Shown: positions 36,916-48,880 of the stretch, piece by piece
Position numbering within the stretch: position 1 is the first letter of the stretch
How the letters are laid out: each line of letters begins with the position of its first letter
Origin: Pannonibacter tanglangensis
GTDB lineage: Bacteria; Pseudomonadota; Alphaproteobacteria; Rhizobiales; Stappiaceae
Length of the DNA stretch: 64,000 nt
Direction: 5' to 3' (one strand)
Assembly (NCBI RefSeq): GCF_009915685.1
Contig: NZ_JAABLP010000002.1
Notes under the pieces: model-generated
Seen by the model: only the letters and a program-made list of their open reading frames with translations
The model's database searches: none
What the model was told of the DNA's origin: nothing
Position numbers and translations under genes: made by a program

Positions 36916-38136
36916 ATGGAACGCTTCCGGACTGCCGTCGATGCCACCTTGTCCCTGCGTCCCGACCAGCCTGTCTACTGCTTTCGCCCCGCGGTGCTGC
37001 GGGAAGATGCCCAGGCCTTCAAGGCGTCCTTCCCCGGCAAGACGGCCTATGCGGTGAAGACCAACGGCGAGCCCTTCGTCCTGCAGACCCTGGCCGATGC
37101 CGGCATCGACTGCTTCGATGTGGCCTCGCCGGCCGAGTTTGCCGCCGTGCGGGCGGTCGCGCCAACGGCCGAGATGCTCTACATGCACCCGGTCAAGGCG
37201 CAGTCGGACATCCGGCTCGCGCTGGAGACCTACCGCATCCGCACCCTGTCGCTCGACCATGAGGACGAGGTGGCGAAGATCCTGCGGATCGTGCGCGCGC
37301 TCGACATCGACCCCGGCGAGATCACCCTGTTCGTCCGCCTGGCGACCAAGGGTCATGCGGCCTACGAGCTGTCGAAGAAGTTCGGCGCCGCGCCCGCCCA
37401 TGCGGTGGAGCTGTTGCAGCGGATCGACCGCATCGGCTTCCGCTGTGGCCTGTGTTTCCATGTCGGCAGCCAGATCGAGGATGCGCAGACCTACGAACGT
37501 GCGCTGGCCTCGGCCGACTGGGTGCGGGCCCGGGCCGGGGTTCCGATCCGCGAGCTGGATGTCGGCGGCGGCTTCCCGGCCGTCTATGGCCACGATCCGC
37601 GCCGCAAGACGCCGGCGATGCCGGATCTGGCGGACCTGATGGCGGAGCTGCGCAAGGACATCGCCGACTGGGGCTTCGACACGATGCCGCTGGTGGCAGA
37701 GCCGGGGCGGGTCATCGTGGCGCGCTCGATCTCGCTGATCGTGCGGGTCCTGCTGAAGAAGGGGCGCCGGCTCTACATCAACGACGGGATCTGGGCCTCC
37801 CTGTCGGACAGCTGGACTGGCAAGATCACGCTGCCGGCCCGCTTCATTCCCGATCCGGCACGCCGGCGGCGGGTCGGCAATGCGGGCGAGATCGTTCCCT
37901 TCAAGGTCTGTGGCGCCACCTGTGACAGTGTCGACATCCTGTCGCGCCCCTTCTGGCTGCCGGAAACGGTCGATACGGGCGACTGGATCGAGATCGGCCA
38001 CATTGGCGCCTACAGCCTGTCGCTGCGAACGCATTTCAACGGCTTCTATCCCGATACGGTGGTGGAGGTGGACGAGCCCTTCCATGCCGGCGATGCGCCG
38101 CAGGGCTTTGCCTCGATCGAGACCATGGCCGACTGA
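36916..38136 (+). CDS. Type III PLP-dependent decarboxylase (ornithine/lysine decarboxylase-like)
   Basis: A 406-residue fold-type III enzyme. Lys48 in GKTAYAVKTNGEP carries PLP. The barrel continues with FDVASPAEFAAV, FHVGSQIED, ELDVGGGFPAVYG and LVAEPGR, followed by the C-terminal beta domain with VCGATCDSVDIL, whose second cysteine corresponds to the active-site Cys of ornithine decarboxylases. It probably makes a polyamine such as putrescine or cadaverine. The ATG at 36916 follows GAGGAG; the frame extends upstream without coding character. The ODC-like subgroup is broad, so the exact substrate is uncertain. Confidence 0.8.
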   Translation: MERFRTAVDATLSLRPDQPVYCFRPAVLREDAQAFKASFPGKTAYAVKTNGEPFVLQTLADAGIDCFDVASPAEFAAVRAVAPTAEMLYMHPVKAQSDIRLALETYRIRTLSLDHEDEVAKILRIVRALDIDPGEITLFVRLATKGHAAYELSKKFGAAPAHAVELLQRIDRIGFRCGLCFHVGSQIEDAQTYERALASADWVRARAGVPIRELDVGGGFPAVYGHDPRRKTPAMPDLADLMAELRKDIADWGFDTMPLVAEPGRVIVARSISLIVRVLLKKGRRLYINDGIWASLSDSWTGKITLPARFIPDPARRRRVGNAGEIVPFKVCGATCDSVDILSRPFWLPETVDTGDWIEIGHIGAYSLSLRTHFNGFYPDTVVEVDEPFHAGDAPQGFASIETMAD

Positions 38137-38169
38137 GGCTGCCGTCGGCCGGCGGCAGCCAGATGCGCA

Positions 38170-38197
38170 GAGGGGCCGCCCGTGAGGGCGGCCCCTC
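38170..38197. terminator. Strong GC hairpin between convergent genes
   Basis: A perfect 12-bp stem (GAGGGGCCGCCC/GGGCGGCCCCTC, loop GTGA) lies between the decarboxylase and the BA14K gene. It lacks a T-run, so termination would be weak or factor-assisted. A second, smaller GC hairpin lies directly after the decarboxylase stop. Confidence 0.55.
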
Positions 38198-38297
38198 GCA
38201 TGTCCGCCTCCGGTCTCGGGGGCAGGGCAGGGGATGACCGGTGGCGGAGAGCCTTTGCCCGCGCGGAGCGCGGGCGGGCGCGGGTGCGGCGCTGCCG

Positions 38298-38882
38298 TTA
38301 CTGGCAGAAGCGCTGCTCGCCGGCGTAGGTGGTGTAGGTGCCCGTCTGCGGGTTGAAGCTGCGGTACCGGGCGCGGCAGTAGTCGTACCAGGCCGGGCTC
38401 CAGGGCTGGTAGCCCACACCCTGGCCGCCGGCGACCTGACCGCCATGCACGATGATCGGGTGATCATCGACGGGAACGCTCGGTTCCGGGATCCGGCCCA
38501 CGCCGCCATAGCCGCCACCGTAGACCGGGCTGCCATAGACCTGTCCGCCATAGCCGCCGCCATAGACCGGGGCGGGCGCCGGCGGGTAATAGGCCGGCGG
38601 CGGGGGGGCCGAGGTGCTGCTGTCGCTCATCGCGCCGAACAGGATCGCGCCGGCGGCAAGGCCGATGATGCCGGCAGCGATCGCCGCATCGGTGTTGTCG
38701 GACTTGCGCTTGCGGTCCGGATTGTAGGGGCGGTGACGGTAGTCGTCGTCCCAGTCGTTGCTCCAGCCGTGGCGGCCACCACGCTCACCCCAGCCGTCGC
38801 CGGCGAGAGCCGGGCCTGCAACCGGAACCAGCATGCTTGCGGTCAGGGCAAGGGCGACTGCACTGCGCTTGAAGCGGGTCAT
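38298..38882 (-). CDS. BA14K-family secreted protein
   Basis: A 194-residue exported protein. A signal peptide ends at ...GPALA, then comes a basic/acidic stretch, one hydrophobic segment (AAIAAGIIGLAAGAILFGAM) and a Pro/Tyr/Gly-rich linker with repeated YGGGYGG. The C-terminal module (WSPAWYDYCRARYRSFNP followed by TGTYTTYAGEQRFC) is the BA14K signature with two conserved cysteines. The founding Brucella BA14K protein has lectin-like and cell-envelope functions. Two 11-bp direct repeats upstream may be its response-regulator site. Confidence 0.8.
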   Translation of the reverse strand: MTRFKRSAVALALTASMLVPVAGPALAGDGWGERGGRHGWSNDWDDDYRHRPYNPDRKRKSDNTDAAIAAGIIGLAAGAILFGAMSDSSTSAPPPPAYYPPAPAPVYGGGYGGQVYGSPVYGGGYGGVGRIPEPSVPVDDHPIIVHGGQVAGGQGVGYQPWSPAWYDYCRARYRSFNPQTGTYTTYAGEQRFCQ

Positions 38883-38965
38883 CTCTTGAACTCCGTGCTC
38901 GGAACGCTGTCCGTTCCTTCGATGGTCTCACTCTCGCACGCGGCCACTGAACGCATCCTGAGATC

Positions 38966-38987
38966 GCCGTTCATCTGCCGTTCATCT
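38966..38987. promoter_or_regulatory. Two 11-bp direct repeats, response-regulator-type site
   Basis: GCCGTTCATCT occurs twice head to tail, between the divergent BA14K and HugZ-like genes. A period of 11 bp is the spacing used by OmpR/PhoB-type response regulators binding as tandem dimers. Which gene it serves is unclear. Confidence 0.5.
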
Positions 38988-39084
38988 TTGCAGTCCTGTC
39001 CAAAAGAGGCCGGCGAGGCTGCATTCGGGACCGGAAGCCGGTAGAGTGGCGGTGAGGGAGATCTGCATCTTACAGGAAGACAAG

Positions 39085-39864
39085 ATGGCTGAAACGCCAA
39101 AGAAGAAGGATGTGCTGCAGGACACCGACGATGCCGCCCGTCGTCAGGCCAAGGGGCTGATGCGCCTGGCCCGGCACGGGGCGCTGGCGGTGCTGGAGCC
39201 GGAAACGGGTCACCCCATGTCCAGCCGGGTGGCCGTCGTGTGCGATCTCGACGGAACGCCGGTGATGCTGGCCTCAAGCCTGTCCGGCCACAGCGCCGGC
39301 CTTGCGGCCGACCCGCGCTGCTCGCTGCTGCTCGGCGAACCCGGCAAGGGCGATCCGCTGGCCCATCCCCGGATCACGCTGCTGTGCCGCGCCCGGAAGC
39401 TGGAGCGGGAGACGGGCGAGCATGCGAGGCTGCGCCGGCGTTACCTCGCCCGCCATCCGAAGGCGGAGCTCTATGTCGACTTTCCCGACTTTGCCTTCTA
39501 CCGCCTCGAGATTGAGCGGGCGAGCCTGAATGGCGGCTTCGGCAAGGCCTTCGCCCCGACGCGAGAGGATCTGGTGCTGCCGGAGGCAAGCTGGACCCGG
39601 CTGGAGTCCTTTGAGGCCGGCGCGGTCGCCCACATGAACGAGGATCACGCCGACGCGGTGAAGCTCTACGCGGAAGTGCTGTGCAAGGCGGGCGAGGGAA
39701 GCTGGCGGCTGGCCGGGCTTGATCCGGAAGGGCTCGACCTGCAGGCCGGTGACCAGTCGGCCCGGTTGTGGTTCGACACGCCCCTCGAGCATCCGGGCGA
39801 CCTGCGCGCAGCCCTCGTCGACCTTGCCGGCAAGGCGCGGGCAACACCGGTGACTTCGGGCTAG
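39085..39864 (+). CDS. HugZ-like pyridoxamine-5'-phosphate-oxidase-fold heme-utilization protein
   Basis: A 259-residue protein. The N-terminal split-barrel domain (ARHGALAVLEPETGHPMSSRVAVVCDLDGTPVMLASSLSGHS and RLEIERASLNGGFGKAF) is followed by a DUF2470 domain with FEAGAVAHMNEDHADAVKLYAE. This order is that of HugZ/HutZ proteins, which bind and degrade heme. AGGAAG precedes the ATG at 39085. It is not linked to the heme-type operon at the window start. A general FMN-binding role cannot be excluded. Confidence 0.75.
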   Translation: MAETPKKKDVLQDTDDAARRQAKGLMRLARHGALAVLEPETGHPMSSRVAVVCDLDGTPVMLASSLSGHSAGLAADPRCSLLLGEPGKGDPLAHPRITLLCRARKLERETGEHARLRRRYLARHPKAELYVDFPDFAFYRLEIERASLNGGFGKAFAPTREDLVLPEASWTRLESFEAGAVAHMNEDHADAVKLYAEVLCKAGEGSWRLAGLDPEGLDLQAGDQSARLWFDTPLEHPGDLRAALVDLAGKARATPVTSG

Positions 39865-39883
39865 CCCGGCATCCTCCGTCATC

Positions 39884-39926
39884 CCGGATCAGCGGCTCGC
39901 TGACGCTCGCCTTGTCCGGACTGACG
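39884..39926 (+). repeat. 43-bp dispersed intergenic repeat, copy 2
   Basis: Same orientation and length as 12180-12222, with five mismatches. It lies just after the HugZ-like gene. Confidence 0.65.
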
Positions 39927-39962
39927 GGAGAGATTGAACCAGCTGGTTCAAATGACAAGGCA

Positions 39963-39986
39963 GGGCCCGGTCCAGGGACCGGGCCC
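39963..39986 (-). terminator. Hairpin downstream of the chemoreceptor gene
   Basis: GGGCCCGGTCC and GGACCGGGCCC form a very stable stem 20 bp past the chemoreceptor stop. The T-run on the minus strand is poor. Confidence 0.5.
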
Positions 39987-40006
39987 GGATGGTGCCGCCT
40001 GGCGGT

Positions 40007-41764
40007 TCAGGCCGCGCGGATGTGCAGCAGGAAGTCGTCCAGTTCCCGGCGCAGGAGCTCCGACTGGCGCGTGAGATCCTCGACCGTGGACAGGACCTGA
40101 CGCGCGCCGGCACTCGAATCGACCGCACTCTCGCGCACCTGGACGATGGTCTGGGTCACCTCCTGGCTGCCATTGGCGATCTCGGCAACGTTGCGGGCAA
40201 TCTCGGCGGTGACCGCGTTCTGTTCCTCGATGGCCGAGGCGATGGCGGTCATCTGCTCGTTGATGAGACCGATCGACTGGACCATGTCGCCGATCGACCG
40301 TTCGGTCGCGACCGAGCCGGACTGCATTTCGCCGATCTGGCGGCTGATGTCGTCCGTGGCCTTGCCGGTCTGGTTGGCCAGGGCCTTGACCTCGGCGGCG
40401 ACGACCGCGAAGCCCTTGCCGGCCTCCCCGGCGCGGGCAGCCTCGATGGTCGCGTTGAGCGCCAGCAGGTTGGTCTGGTCGGCGATGTCGTTGATGAGGC
40501 CGATGACCTCGTCGATGCGCTGGGCGGAGACGGCGAGGCCGCTGACCGTCGTGCTGGACTGGTCGGCCGTGGTCCGCGACTGCCCGGCCGACCGCAGGGC
40601 GAGGGTGACCTGCCGGCTGATCTCGCGGATCGAGGCGGCCAGTTCCTCGGATGCGCCGGCCACCGACTGGACGCCGGCCGTCGACTGTTCGGCAGCAGCG
40701 GCCACGGTGTTGGCCTGGCTCGAGGTGGTCTCGGCGTTGCGCGCCATCTGGTTGGCGGCGCGCTCGAGCTCGAGGATCGCGTCCGAGATGTGGTCGGCCA
40801 CCTGCTTCACGCTGGCCTCCAGATTGTCGGCCAGCCGCAGCATCAGGGCGCGCTTCTCGGCCTCGATACGCTGCTCTTCCTCGCGCATGTGCTCCTGCAG
40901 CTCCCGCATCTCGATCAGCTTCTGGCGGAAGGTGGTGAAGGCGGTCGCAAGCTGTCCGATCTCGTCGCGGTTGCGCACCCGGATCTCGACCGTGGTGTCG
41001 TCCTGCGCCAGCCGGTTGAGCCCGTGGGTCACCGTGCGCAGCGGACGGCTGATGCCGTAGATCGCGAGGTAACTGGCAACCAGCAGGCCGAGGCCGATCG
41101 CAATCGCCGAGACCAGGACGAGCTTCACAAGCCCGTTCTGTTCATGCTGATAGGCGGCCTTGGCTGATGCTTCCGTGGCAGCGTTCAACTCGGCCAGAAG
41201 ATCGGTCAGCGCGGTGTCGAGCTTCTTCTGCTTGACTTCCAGCGTGGTGGCGACGGTGGATGCCTCCGCGATCCGGCCCTCGCGGATCAGGGCCTTCAGG
41301 CCTGCTGCCCCGTCGGCATAGGACTTGTGCTCGGCCTCGATGGCCTTGAGCTTGGCCAGGAAAGAGCCGAACAGGGCCCGCTCCTGCTCGTCCCGGGCCA
41401 GCCTCATGACCGCTTCTGCCCGGGCCTCAGCCAGCAGGATTTCTTCGTCGACCTCCCGGTTCAGCTGGTCGAAGTTCTGGATGAAGGTCTCGGTGTTGCG
41501 GCCGTCAGCGGTGATCTGTCCGGCGCGGAAGATGCGCTCCAGCAGCACGGCCTGTTCGAGCTGGCGTGCCGTTACAGTCGAGACTGTTGCCGTCAACGGG
41601 ATCTTCGCGTCCGCGATCCCTTGCAATTCCTTGCCGATCGACGCCATCTGGATCACGCCGACCGAGGCGACGGCGATCATGGCTGTTGCGAGAAAAATGA
41701 CGATGCCAAGGATCTTGGCCGATACAGAACGCAAGGCAGACGCGTGCTGACCTACATTGCTCAT
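40007..41764 (-). CDS. Methyl-accepting chemotaxis protein
   Basis: About 585 residues from the ATG at 41764. A first membrane helix (ILGIVIFLATAMIAVASVGVI) is followed by a four-helix-bundle periplasmic sensor domain of about 170 residues and a second helix (LVLVSAIAIGLGLLVASYLAI). A HAMP domain and a long cytoplasmic coiled coil follow. The hairpin tip carries INDIADQTNLLALNATIEAARAGEAGKGFAVVAAEVK, the invariant signalling region that contacts CheA and CheW. There is no C-terminal NWETF-type pentapeptide. No che genes are adjacent, so it is an orphan receptor of unknown ligand. Upstream in-frame starts to 41854 are less likely. Confidence 0.9.
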   Translation of the reverse strand: MSNVGQHASALRSVSAKILGIVIFLATAMIAVASVGVIQMASIGKELQGIADAKIPLTATVSTVTARQLEQAVLLERIFRAGQITADGRNTETFIQNFDQLNREVDEEILLAEARAEAVMRLARDEQERALFGSFLAKLKAIEAEHKSYADGAAGLKALIREGRIAEASTVATTLEVKQKKLDTALTDLLAELNAATEASAKAAYQHEQNGLVKLVLVSAIAIGLGLLVASYLAIYGISRPLRTVTHGLNRLAQDDTTVEIRVRNRDEIGQLATAFTTFRQKLIEMRELQEHMREEEQRIEAEKRALMLRLADNLEASVKQVADHISDAILELERAANQMARNAETTSSQANTVAAAAEQSTAGVQSVAGASEELAASIREISRQVTLALRSAGQSRTTADQSSTTVSGLAVSAQRIDEVIGLINDIADQTNLLALNATIEAARAGEAGKGFAVVAAEVKALANQTGKATDDISRQIGEMQSGSVATERSIGDMVQSIGLINEQMTAIASAIEEQNAVTAEIARNVAEIANGSQEVTQTIVQVRESAVDSSAGARQVLSTVEDLTRQSELLRRELDDFLLHIRAA

Positions 41765-41969
41765 GACTATCCCCATTGCACGCAGGAGTCGCTTTTTCAT
41801 CCTCATGCCTGTTCGGTAAGGATGTCTGGCTCCCGCTTTGCGTTGATGCGTCACATGGTGTCCGTCCTGAGCGAATAGTCCCGTAAGTAAATTAATAAAA
41901 TTGTATACAACCTGCCGGTGGCGAGACTGATTGAGGATTCTGCCTTAACGGCACCTTGCGCGAATTGCC

Positions 41970-42002
41970 AAAAAAAAGGCCGGACGATTGCGCGCCCGGC
42001 CT
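41970..42002 (-). terminator. Rho-independent terminator of the small secreted-protein gene
   Basis: On the minus strand GGCCGGGCG pairs with CGTCCGGCC, with one mismatch, followed by TTTTTTTT. Confidence 0.85.
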
Positions 42003-42023
42003 GTCAATTTTCACGAGGTCCGA

Positions 42024-42356
42024 TTACTTCCAGACCACGTCCTTGTTGCGGACGGTGATCAGGGAAATGTCGCAGTAATCGATGTCGGCATCGATGTAGG
42101 TGCCATCGGTGAAGTCGATGCGGGTGCGGACGACGCAGGAGCCTTCGTCAGTGCCGAAGTCCATGTCGAAGGTCTCGCCCGGGGCGACATTCTCGGAGAG
42201 CCAGTTCTGGCTCCAGGCGCCGTTTTCCTGCGTGCGGAACGACGTCACATGCGATTCGGACTTGTTTTCCAGGTTGAACACCCAGCTGCCTGCGGACGCA
42301 AAGCCTGCGCTGGCGATCAGCAGAGCGAGCGAGGCACCCATCGAAACGAACTTCAT
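42024..42356 (-). CDS. Small secreted protein, unknown function
   Basis: A 110-residue protein with a cleavable signal peptide (MKFVSMGASLALLIASAGFASA) and a mature part of about 87 residues rich in beta-strand pattern and acidic residues. Two cysteines (in GSCVVRTRID and IDYCDISL) probably form a disulfide. GGGAGA precedes the ATG. A 16-bp palindrome lies just upstream. No family was recognised; it is probably periplasmic. Confidence 0.7.
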   Translation of the reverse strand: MKFVSMGASLALLIASAGFASAGSWVFNLENKSESHVTSFRTQENGAWSQNWLSENVAPGETFDMDFGTDEGSCVVRTRIDFTDGTYIDADIDYCDISLITVRNKDVVWK

Positions 42357-42369
42357 TTAAATCTCCCAA

Positions 42370-42385
42370 TTGCGACATGTCGCAA
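42370..42385. promoter_or_regulatory. Perfect 16-bp palindrome upstream of the secreted-protein gene
   Basis: TTGCGACATGTCGCAA is its own reverse complement and lies 13 bp before the start codon, directly next to the ribosome binding site. It could be a repressor operator or form an RNA hairpin affecting translation. Confidence 0.5.
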
Positions 42386-42444
42386 AGACATCCGCGGGCT
42401 GCGGATGTCATTGGTCTAGCAGAAAATGCTTATGAAACTGTGAT

Positions 42445-42981
42445 CTACATCGCAGCTGCGGCGCGTGCGGCCTGTTCATAGTTGCCCGAGATGGTGCGCA
42501 GCGCAGCAGCGAGGCGCGACAGTTCCTGCTCGTCCAGTCCGATCGACTTGACCGGTTGTACCAAAAGCGCTTCACGCAGCCTGCGATACTCAAGACAGGC
42601 GCGTTCACCTTCCCTTGTTATGGAAGCCGTCTTTTCCTTGCCGCGCCTGCCCGAGACGATCAGGCCCGCCTGTTCCAGCTTCTTCAGGGCATAGGTCACC
42701 GTGTGCGTGTCCTCGATGTTCAGCACCAGGCACACATCGGCCAGCGTCTTCTCGCGGCCGCGGTGATTGACCTGATGCAGCACCTGCACTTCCAGCGGGC
42801 TCATGGCCGGAACACCGGCAGCCGCCATGCAGCGCACCATCCAGCGCTGGTAGGCGTTGACCATCATGGTGACGGCAAACTCGATCTCGGACAGGGCCGG
42901 CATGGCGCCCGAGGCGAGATGCGAGGCCGATACGATCGGGCCGATCGGCGGCAGGTCGGGCTTGTCGTCATCCTGGGTCAT
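42445..42981 (-). CDS. MarR-type winged-helix regulator
   Basis: A 178-residue regulator: PLEVQVLHQVNHRGREKTLADVCLVLNIEDTHTVTYALKKLEQAGLIVSGRRGKEKTASITREGERA forms the winged helix and wing, flanked by dimerisation helices. It resembles the COG5631-like MarR group. GGAG precedes the ATG at 42981; the ATG at 43020 is another option, and starting at 43050 would cross a palindrome. It is divergent from the 5-oxoprolinase gene and probably controls it. Confidence 0.8.
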   Translation of the reverse strand: MTQDDDKPDLPPIGPIVSASHLASGAMPALSEIEFAVTMMVNAYQRWMVRCMAAAGVPAMSPLEVQVLHQVNHRGREKTLADVCLVLNIEDTHTVTYALKKLEQAGLIVSGRRGKEKTASITREGERACLEYRRLREALLVQPVKSIGLDEQELSRLAAALRTISGNYEQAARAAAAM

Positions 42982-43029
42982 CGCGGCTCCGTCCGGGTCC
43001 AGAGGGTGAAGAGACTGCATGATGGCATC

Positions 43030-43050
43030 TTGTCGATATTTTATCGACAA
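43030..43050. promoter_or_regulatory. Palindromic operator candidate for the MarR regulator
   Basis: TTGTCGATA and TATCGACAA are perfect complements around a three-base centre. The element lies in the divergent spacer between the MarR and 5-oxoprolinase genes, the usual location of a MarR site. Confidence 0.75.
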
Positions 43051-43142
43051 ATTCTTTTTGTCGCGCTAGGCTCCCCTCACAAGTCCGGCTGCGGGCGACA
43101 GAAGCCGCGCCGGAACACCGGTTTTGCATTTGGGAGGATGGC

Positions 43143-46754
<3,612 letters not shown>

Positions 46755-46845
46755 TCCGCCGCGCGGCCGGCGAGACGGCAAGGACGCCGGTGCCGGGGCT
46801 CTCGCGGGCCCCGGTCCATGCGTCTGCGGGCGGGCTGGCCCGGCC

Positions 46846-48018
46846 TCAGAGCAAGGCGGCGATGCCCGCGGTCTCGACCTGGGTGGCCGCCGCAAGCGCG
46901 GTCGTGCGCATGCCGGGCAGCAGGCCCGGGCCGCTGCGCAGCCGCTGGCCGAGCCCGGCAACCTGGCGACGCAGGTCGCAGGCGTAAAGATGCAGGCGAC
47001 CGACCACGGTGCGCGCACGGACGATCTCGCCGGCCGGAACCGCATGCGCGCCGAATTTTTCCTTGTAGGACTGGTCGCCAGCGCCGAAGTTCAGATGCGT
47101 GAAGCCGCGGTCGCGGGCCCAGTCCTGGATCTTCATGATCAGCACCATGCCTGGCGACAGGCGGCGCCATTCCGGCCCCGAGATCCCGAGCAGGGTGCCG
47201 TTGAGACAGGTCTTGCCGCCGATCAGGGCGGCCCCGGCGACGATGTCGCCGCCCGCATCGGCCAGCACCAGGACATGCAGCCGGTTGACCGCATCCGGAC
47301 GCCGCACCAGCGCGCGGTAGAGCGCAGCGGCGGCCGCCGCGTCGGGCTGGGCCATGCCACGGGCGGCGAAGCTCTCGGCCCGGAGCCTGAGCAGCGTGTC
47401 GATGGCCGCAAGCCGGGGCTCTGCCCCCTCGACTTCCCGGAACGTGTAGCCCTTCTGCTCCAGCTTGCGGTACTTGCCCTCATATTCCTTGTAGGCCGAG
47501 CGCGACGGTCGCCGGTCCGGGGCGCTGTCGGGCAGGTACATGCTGTACTGGGCAGCCTGCTGGCGTGCCCGCGACACCTGGTCGAACAGGGGATTGGGCT
47601 GGCCGTTCACCGTGGCGGTGACATTGGGCAGGCGGATGTAGTCGCCGTCGTGGATCTGCGACAGGAGCCGCTCCAGCGACTGGCTGCGCGTCGCTGGCGG
47701 GAGCGCAAGGAAACGCTCGCTCAAAACGGGTGCCGTGATGTCGCAATAGCTGCTGCCTGGCGCCTGGATGCGGCGAACGCCATAGCTGCGCGTCTGCATC
47801 ACGGGCAAGGCGACAAGTATTTCGAGCGTCTTCGGATCACGCAGGGTGTGGACGATGATCTTGTGTCCAGCACCAGGAGGCGACGCTTCAAGAAAGGCCG
47901 AGAGGAACCAGGCGGACTGAAAGGGCGAGACAGGCGCAAATGTCGGGTTCTGCATGAAGAATGCAGCAACTTCGTCAGCATTGACCAATTCATGACGTTG
48001 ACCAGACAACGGAAACAT
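46846..48018 (-). CDS. GNAT/FemAB-like acetyltransferase, CelD/BcsL type
   Basis: A 390-residue protein. The early part (FAPVSPFQSAWFLSAFLEASPPGAGHKIIVHTLRD) and the later RLHVLVLADAGGDIVAGAALIGGKTCLNGTLLGISGPEWRRLSPGMVLIMKIQDWARDRGFTHLNFGAGDQSYKEKFG follow the Acetyltransf_6 pattern of CelD-like proteins, usually linked to exopolysaccharide or cell-surface acylation. No polysaccharide genes are adjacent. The ATG at 48018 is preferred over a TTG at 48033. It converges on the 5-oxoprolinase gene. Confidence 0.75.
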   Translation of the reverse strand: MFPLSGQRHELVNADEVAAFFMQNPTFAPVSPFQSAWFLSAFLEASPPGAGHKIIVHTLRDPKTLEILVALPVMQTRSYGVRRIQAPGSSYCDITAPVLSERFLALPPATRSQSLERLLSQIHDGDYIRLPNVTATVNGQPNPLFDQVSRARQQAAQYSMYLPDSAPDRRPSRSAYKEYEGKYRKLEQKGYTFREVEGAEPRLAAIDTLLRLRAESFAARGMAQPDAAAAAALYRALVRRPDAVNRLHVLVLADAGGDIVAGAALIGGKTCLNGTLLGISGPEWRRLSPGMVLIMKIQDWARDRGFTHLNFGAGDQSYKEKFGAHAVPAGEIVRARTVVGRLHLYACDLRRQVAGLGQRLRSGPGLLPGMRTTALAAATQVETAGIAALL

Positions 48019-48426
48019 GGCAATCCCGACCAAGAGTTCAGATTAATAATATGTTAATAATCCCTCCGGTTTGAGTCAATTAGCGGTTGTTTTTCTTTTC
48101 CGTATCGTTAACGGCTGTTGCTCACTGTTTCCGGTTCGGCCTGGTCCCTGGCCTGCGACGGGGCGGGCCGTGGTGACGTCAGACTGTCATAAATGTGACG
48201 TTGTGCCGGATTAGACAGCAGCTTCCGAAGCGTCATGCGGCCGCCGCCCGCGGCAGGCCAGACCGGCCCGCTGCGACCGCCGTCGCGGGGACGAGGTCCG
48301 GGCCGGGCCGCAATACAGACCGGATGCGAAGTCTGGTGCCTTGCCGCGTTTCTTGCCGGAATTTTGGGCCAGAGTTTTGGGCCGGGGACCAGACCGAGTG
48401 ACAGACCGAACCACAGGGGAAGCAGC
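48019..48426. other. Intergenic region upstream of arsC
   Basis: About 400 bp without a gene. The first 100 bp are AT-rich and should hold divergent promoters. Near 48360 there are two 13-bp direct units around TTTTGGGCC just before arsC. Confidence 0.5.
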
Positions 48427-48837
48427 ATGATCACGATCTACCACAACCCGGAATGCGGCACCTCGCGCAACACGCTGGCCATGATCCGTCAGTCGGGTGA
48501 AGAGCCGGTGGTGATCGAGTACCTGAAGACGCCGCCGTCGCGGGCGGAGCTCGAGGACCTGGTCCGCCGCTCCGGGCTGAGCCTGCGCGAGGTGATCCGC
48601 GAGAAGGGCACGCCCTACGCCGAGCTGGGGCTCGACAATCCGGACCTGACCGACGACCAGCTGCTCGACGCCATGCTGGCGCATCCGATCCTGATCAACC
48701 GTCCGCTCGTGGTCACGGAGAAGGGCGTGCGCCTGTGCCGTCCGTCCGAGGTGGTGCTGGACATCCTCCCCAATCCCGCCATCGGCCGTTTCGTCAAGGA
48801 AGACGGCGAAGTGGTCGAGGCTCCGGCGGCCTCCTGA
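48427..48837 (+). CDS. arsC: Glutaredoxin-dependent arsenate reductase
   Basis: A 136-residue protein starting MITIYHNPECGTSRNTLAMI, with the catalytic cysteine in HNPECGTSRNT (about residue 10). LINRPLVVTEKGVRLCRPSE supplies the conserved arginines that stabilise the arsenylated intermediate. It reduces arsenate to arsenite using glutathione and glutaredoxin. No arsenite exporter or arsR lies beside it, so export would rely on genes elsewhere, or the protein may be a Spx/ArsC-like relative. AGGGGAAG precedes the ATG at 48427. Confidence 0.88.
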   Translation: MITIYHNPECGTSRNTLAMIRQSGEEPVVIEYLKTPPSRAELEDLVRRSGLSLREVIREKGTPYAELGLDNPDLTDDQLLDAMLAHPILINRPLVVTEKGVRLCRPSEVVLDILPNPAIGRFVKEDGEVVEAPAAS

Positions 48838-48847
48838 GGCGCGGATT

Positions 48848-48868
48848 CCGCCGGCCTGCGGCCGGCGG
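48848..48868. terminator. GC hairpin between convergent arsC and GGDEF-EAL genes
   Basis: A perfect 9-bp stem (CCGCCGGCC/GGCCGGCGG, loop TGC) serves both strands. There is no T-run. Confidence 0.45.
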
Positions 48869-48880
48869 ACGACCCGGCGG

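Noticed and set aside
48427..48837. Arsenic resistance operon
   Set aside because: Only arsC is present. The flanking genes are unrelated and no arsR, arsB or acr3 was seen.
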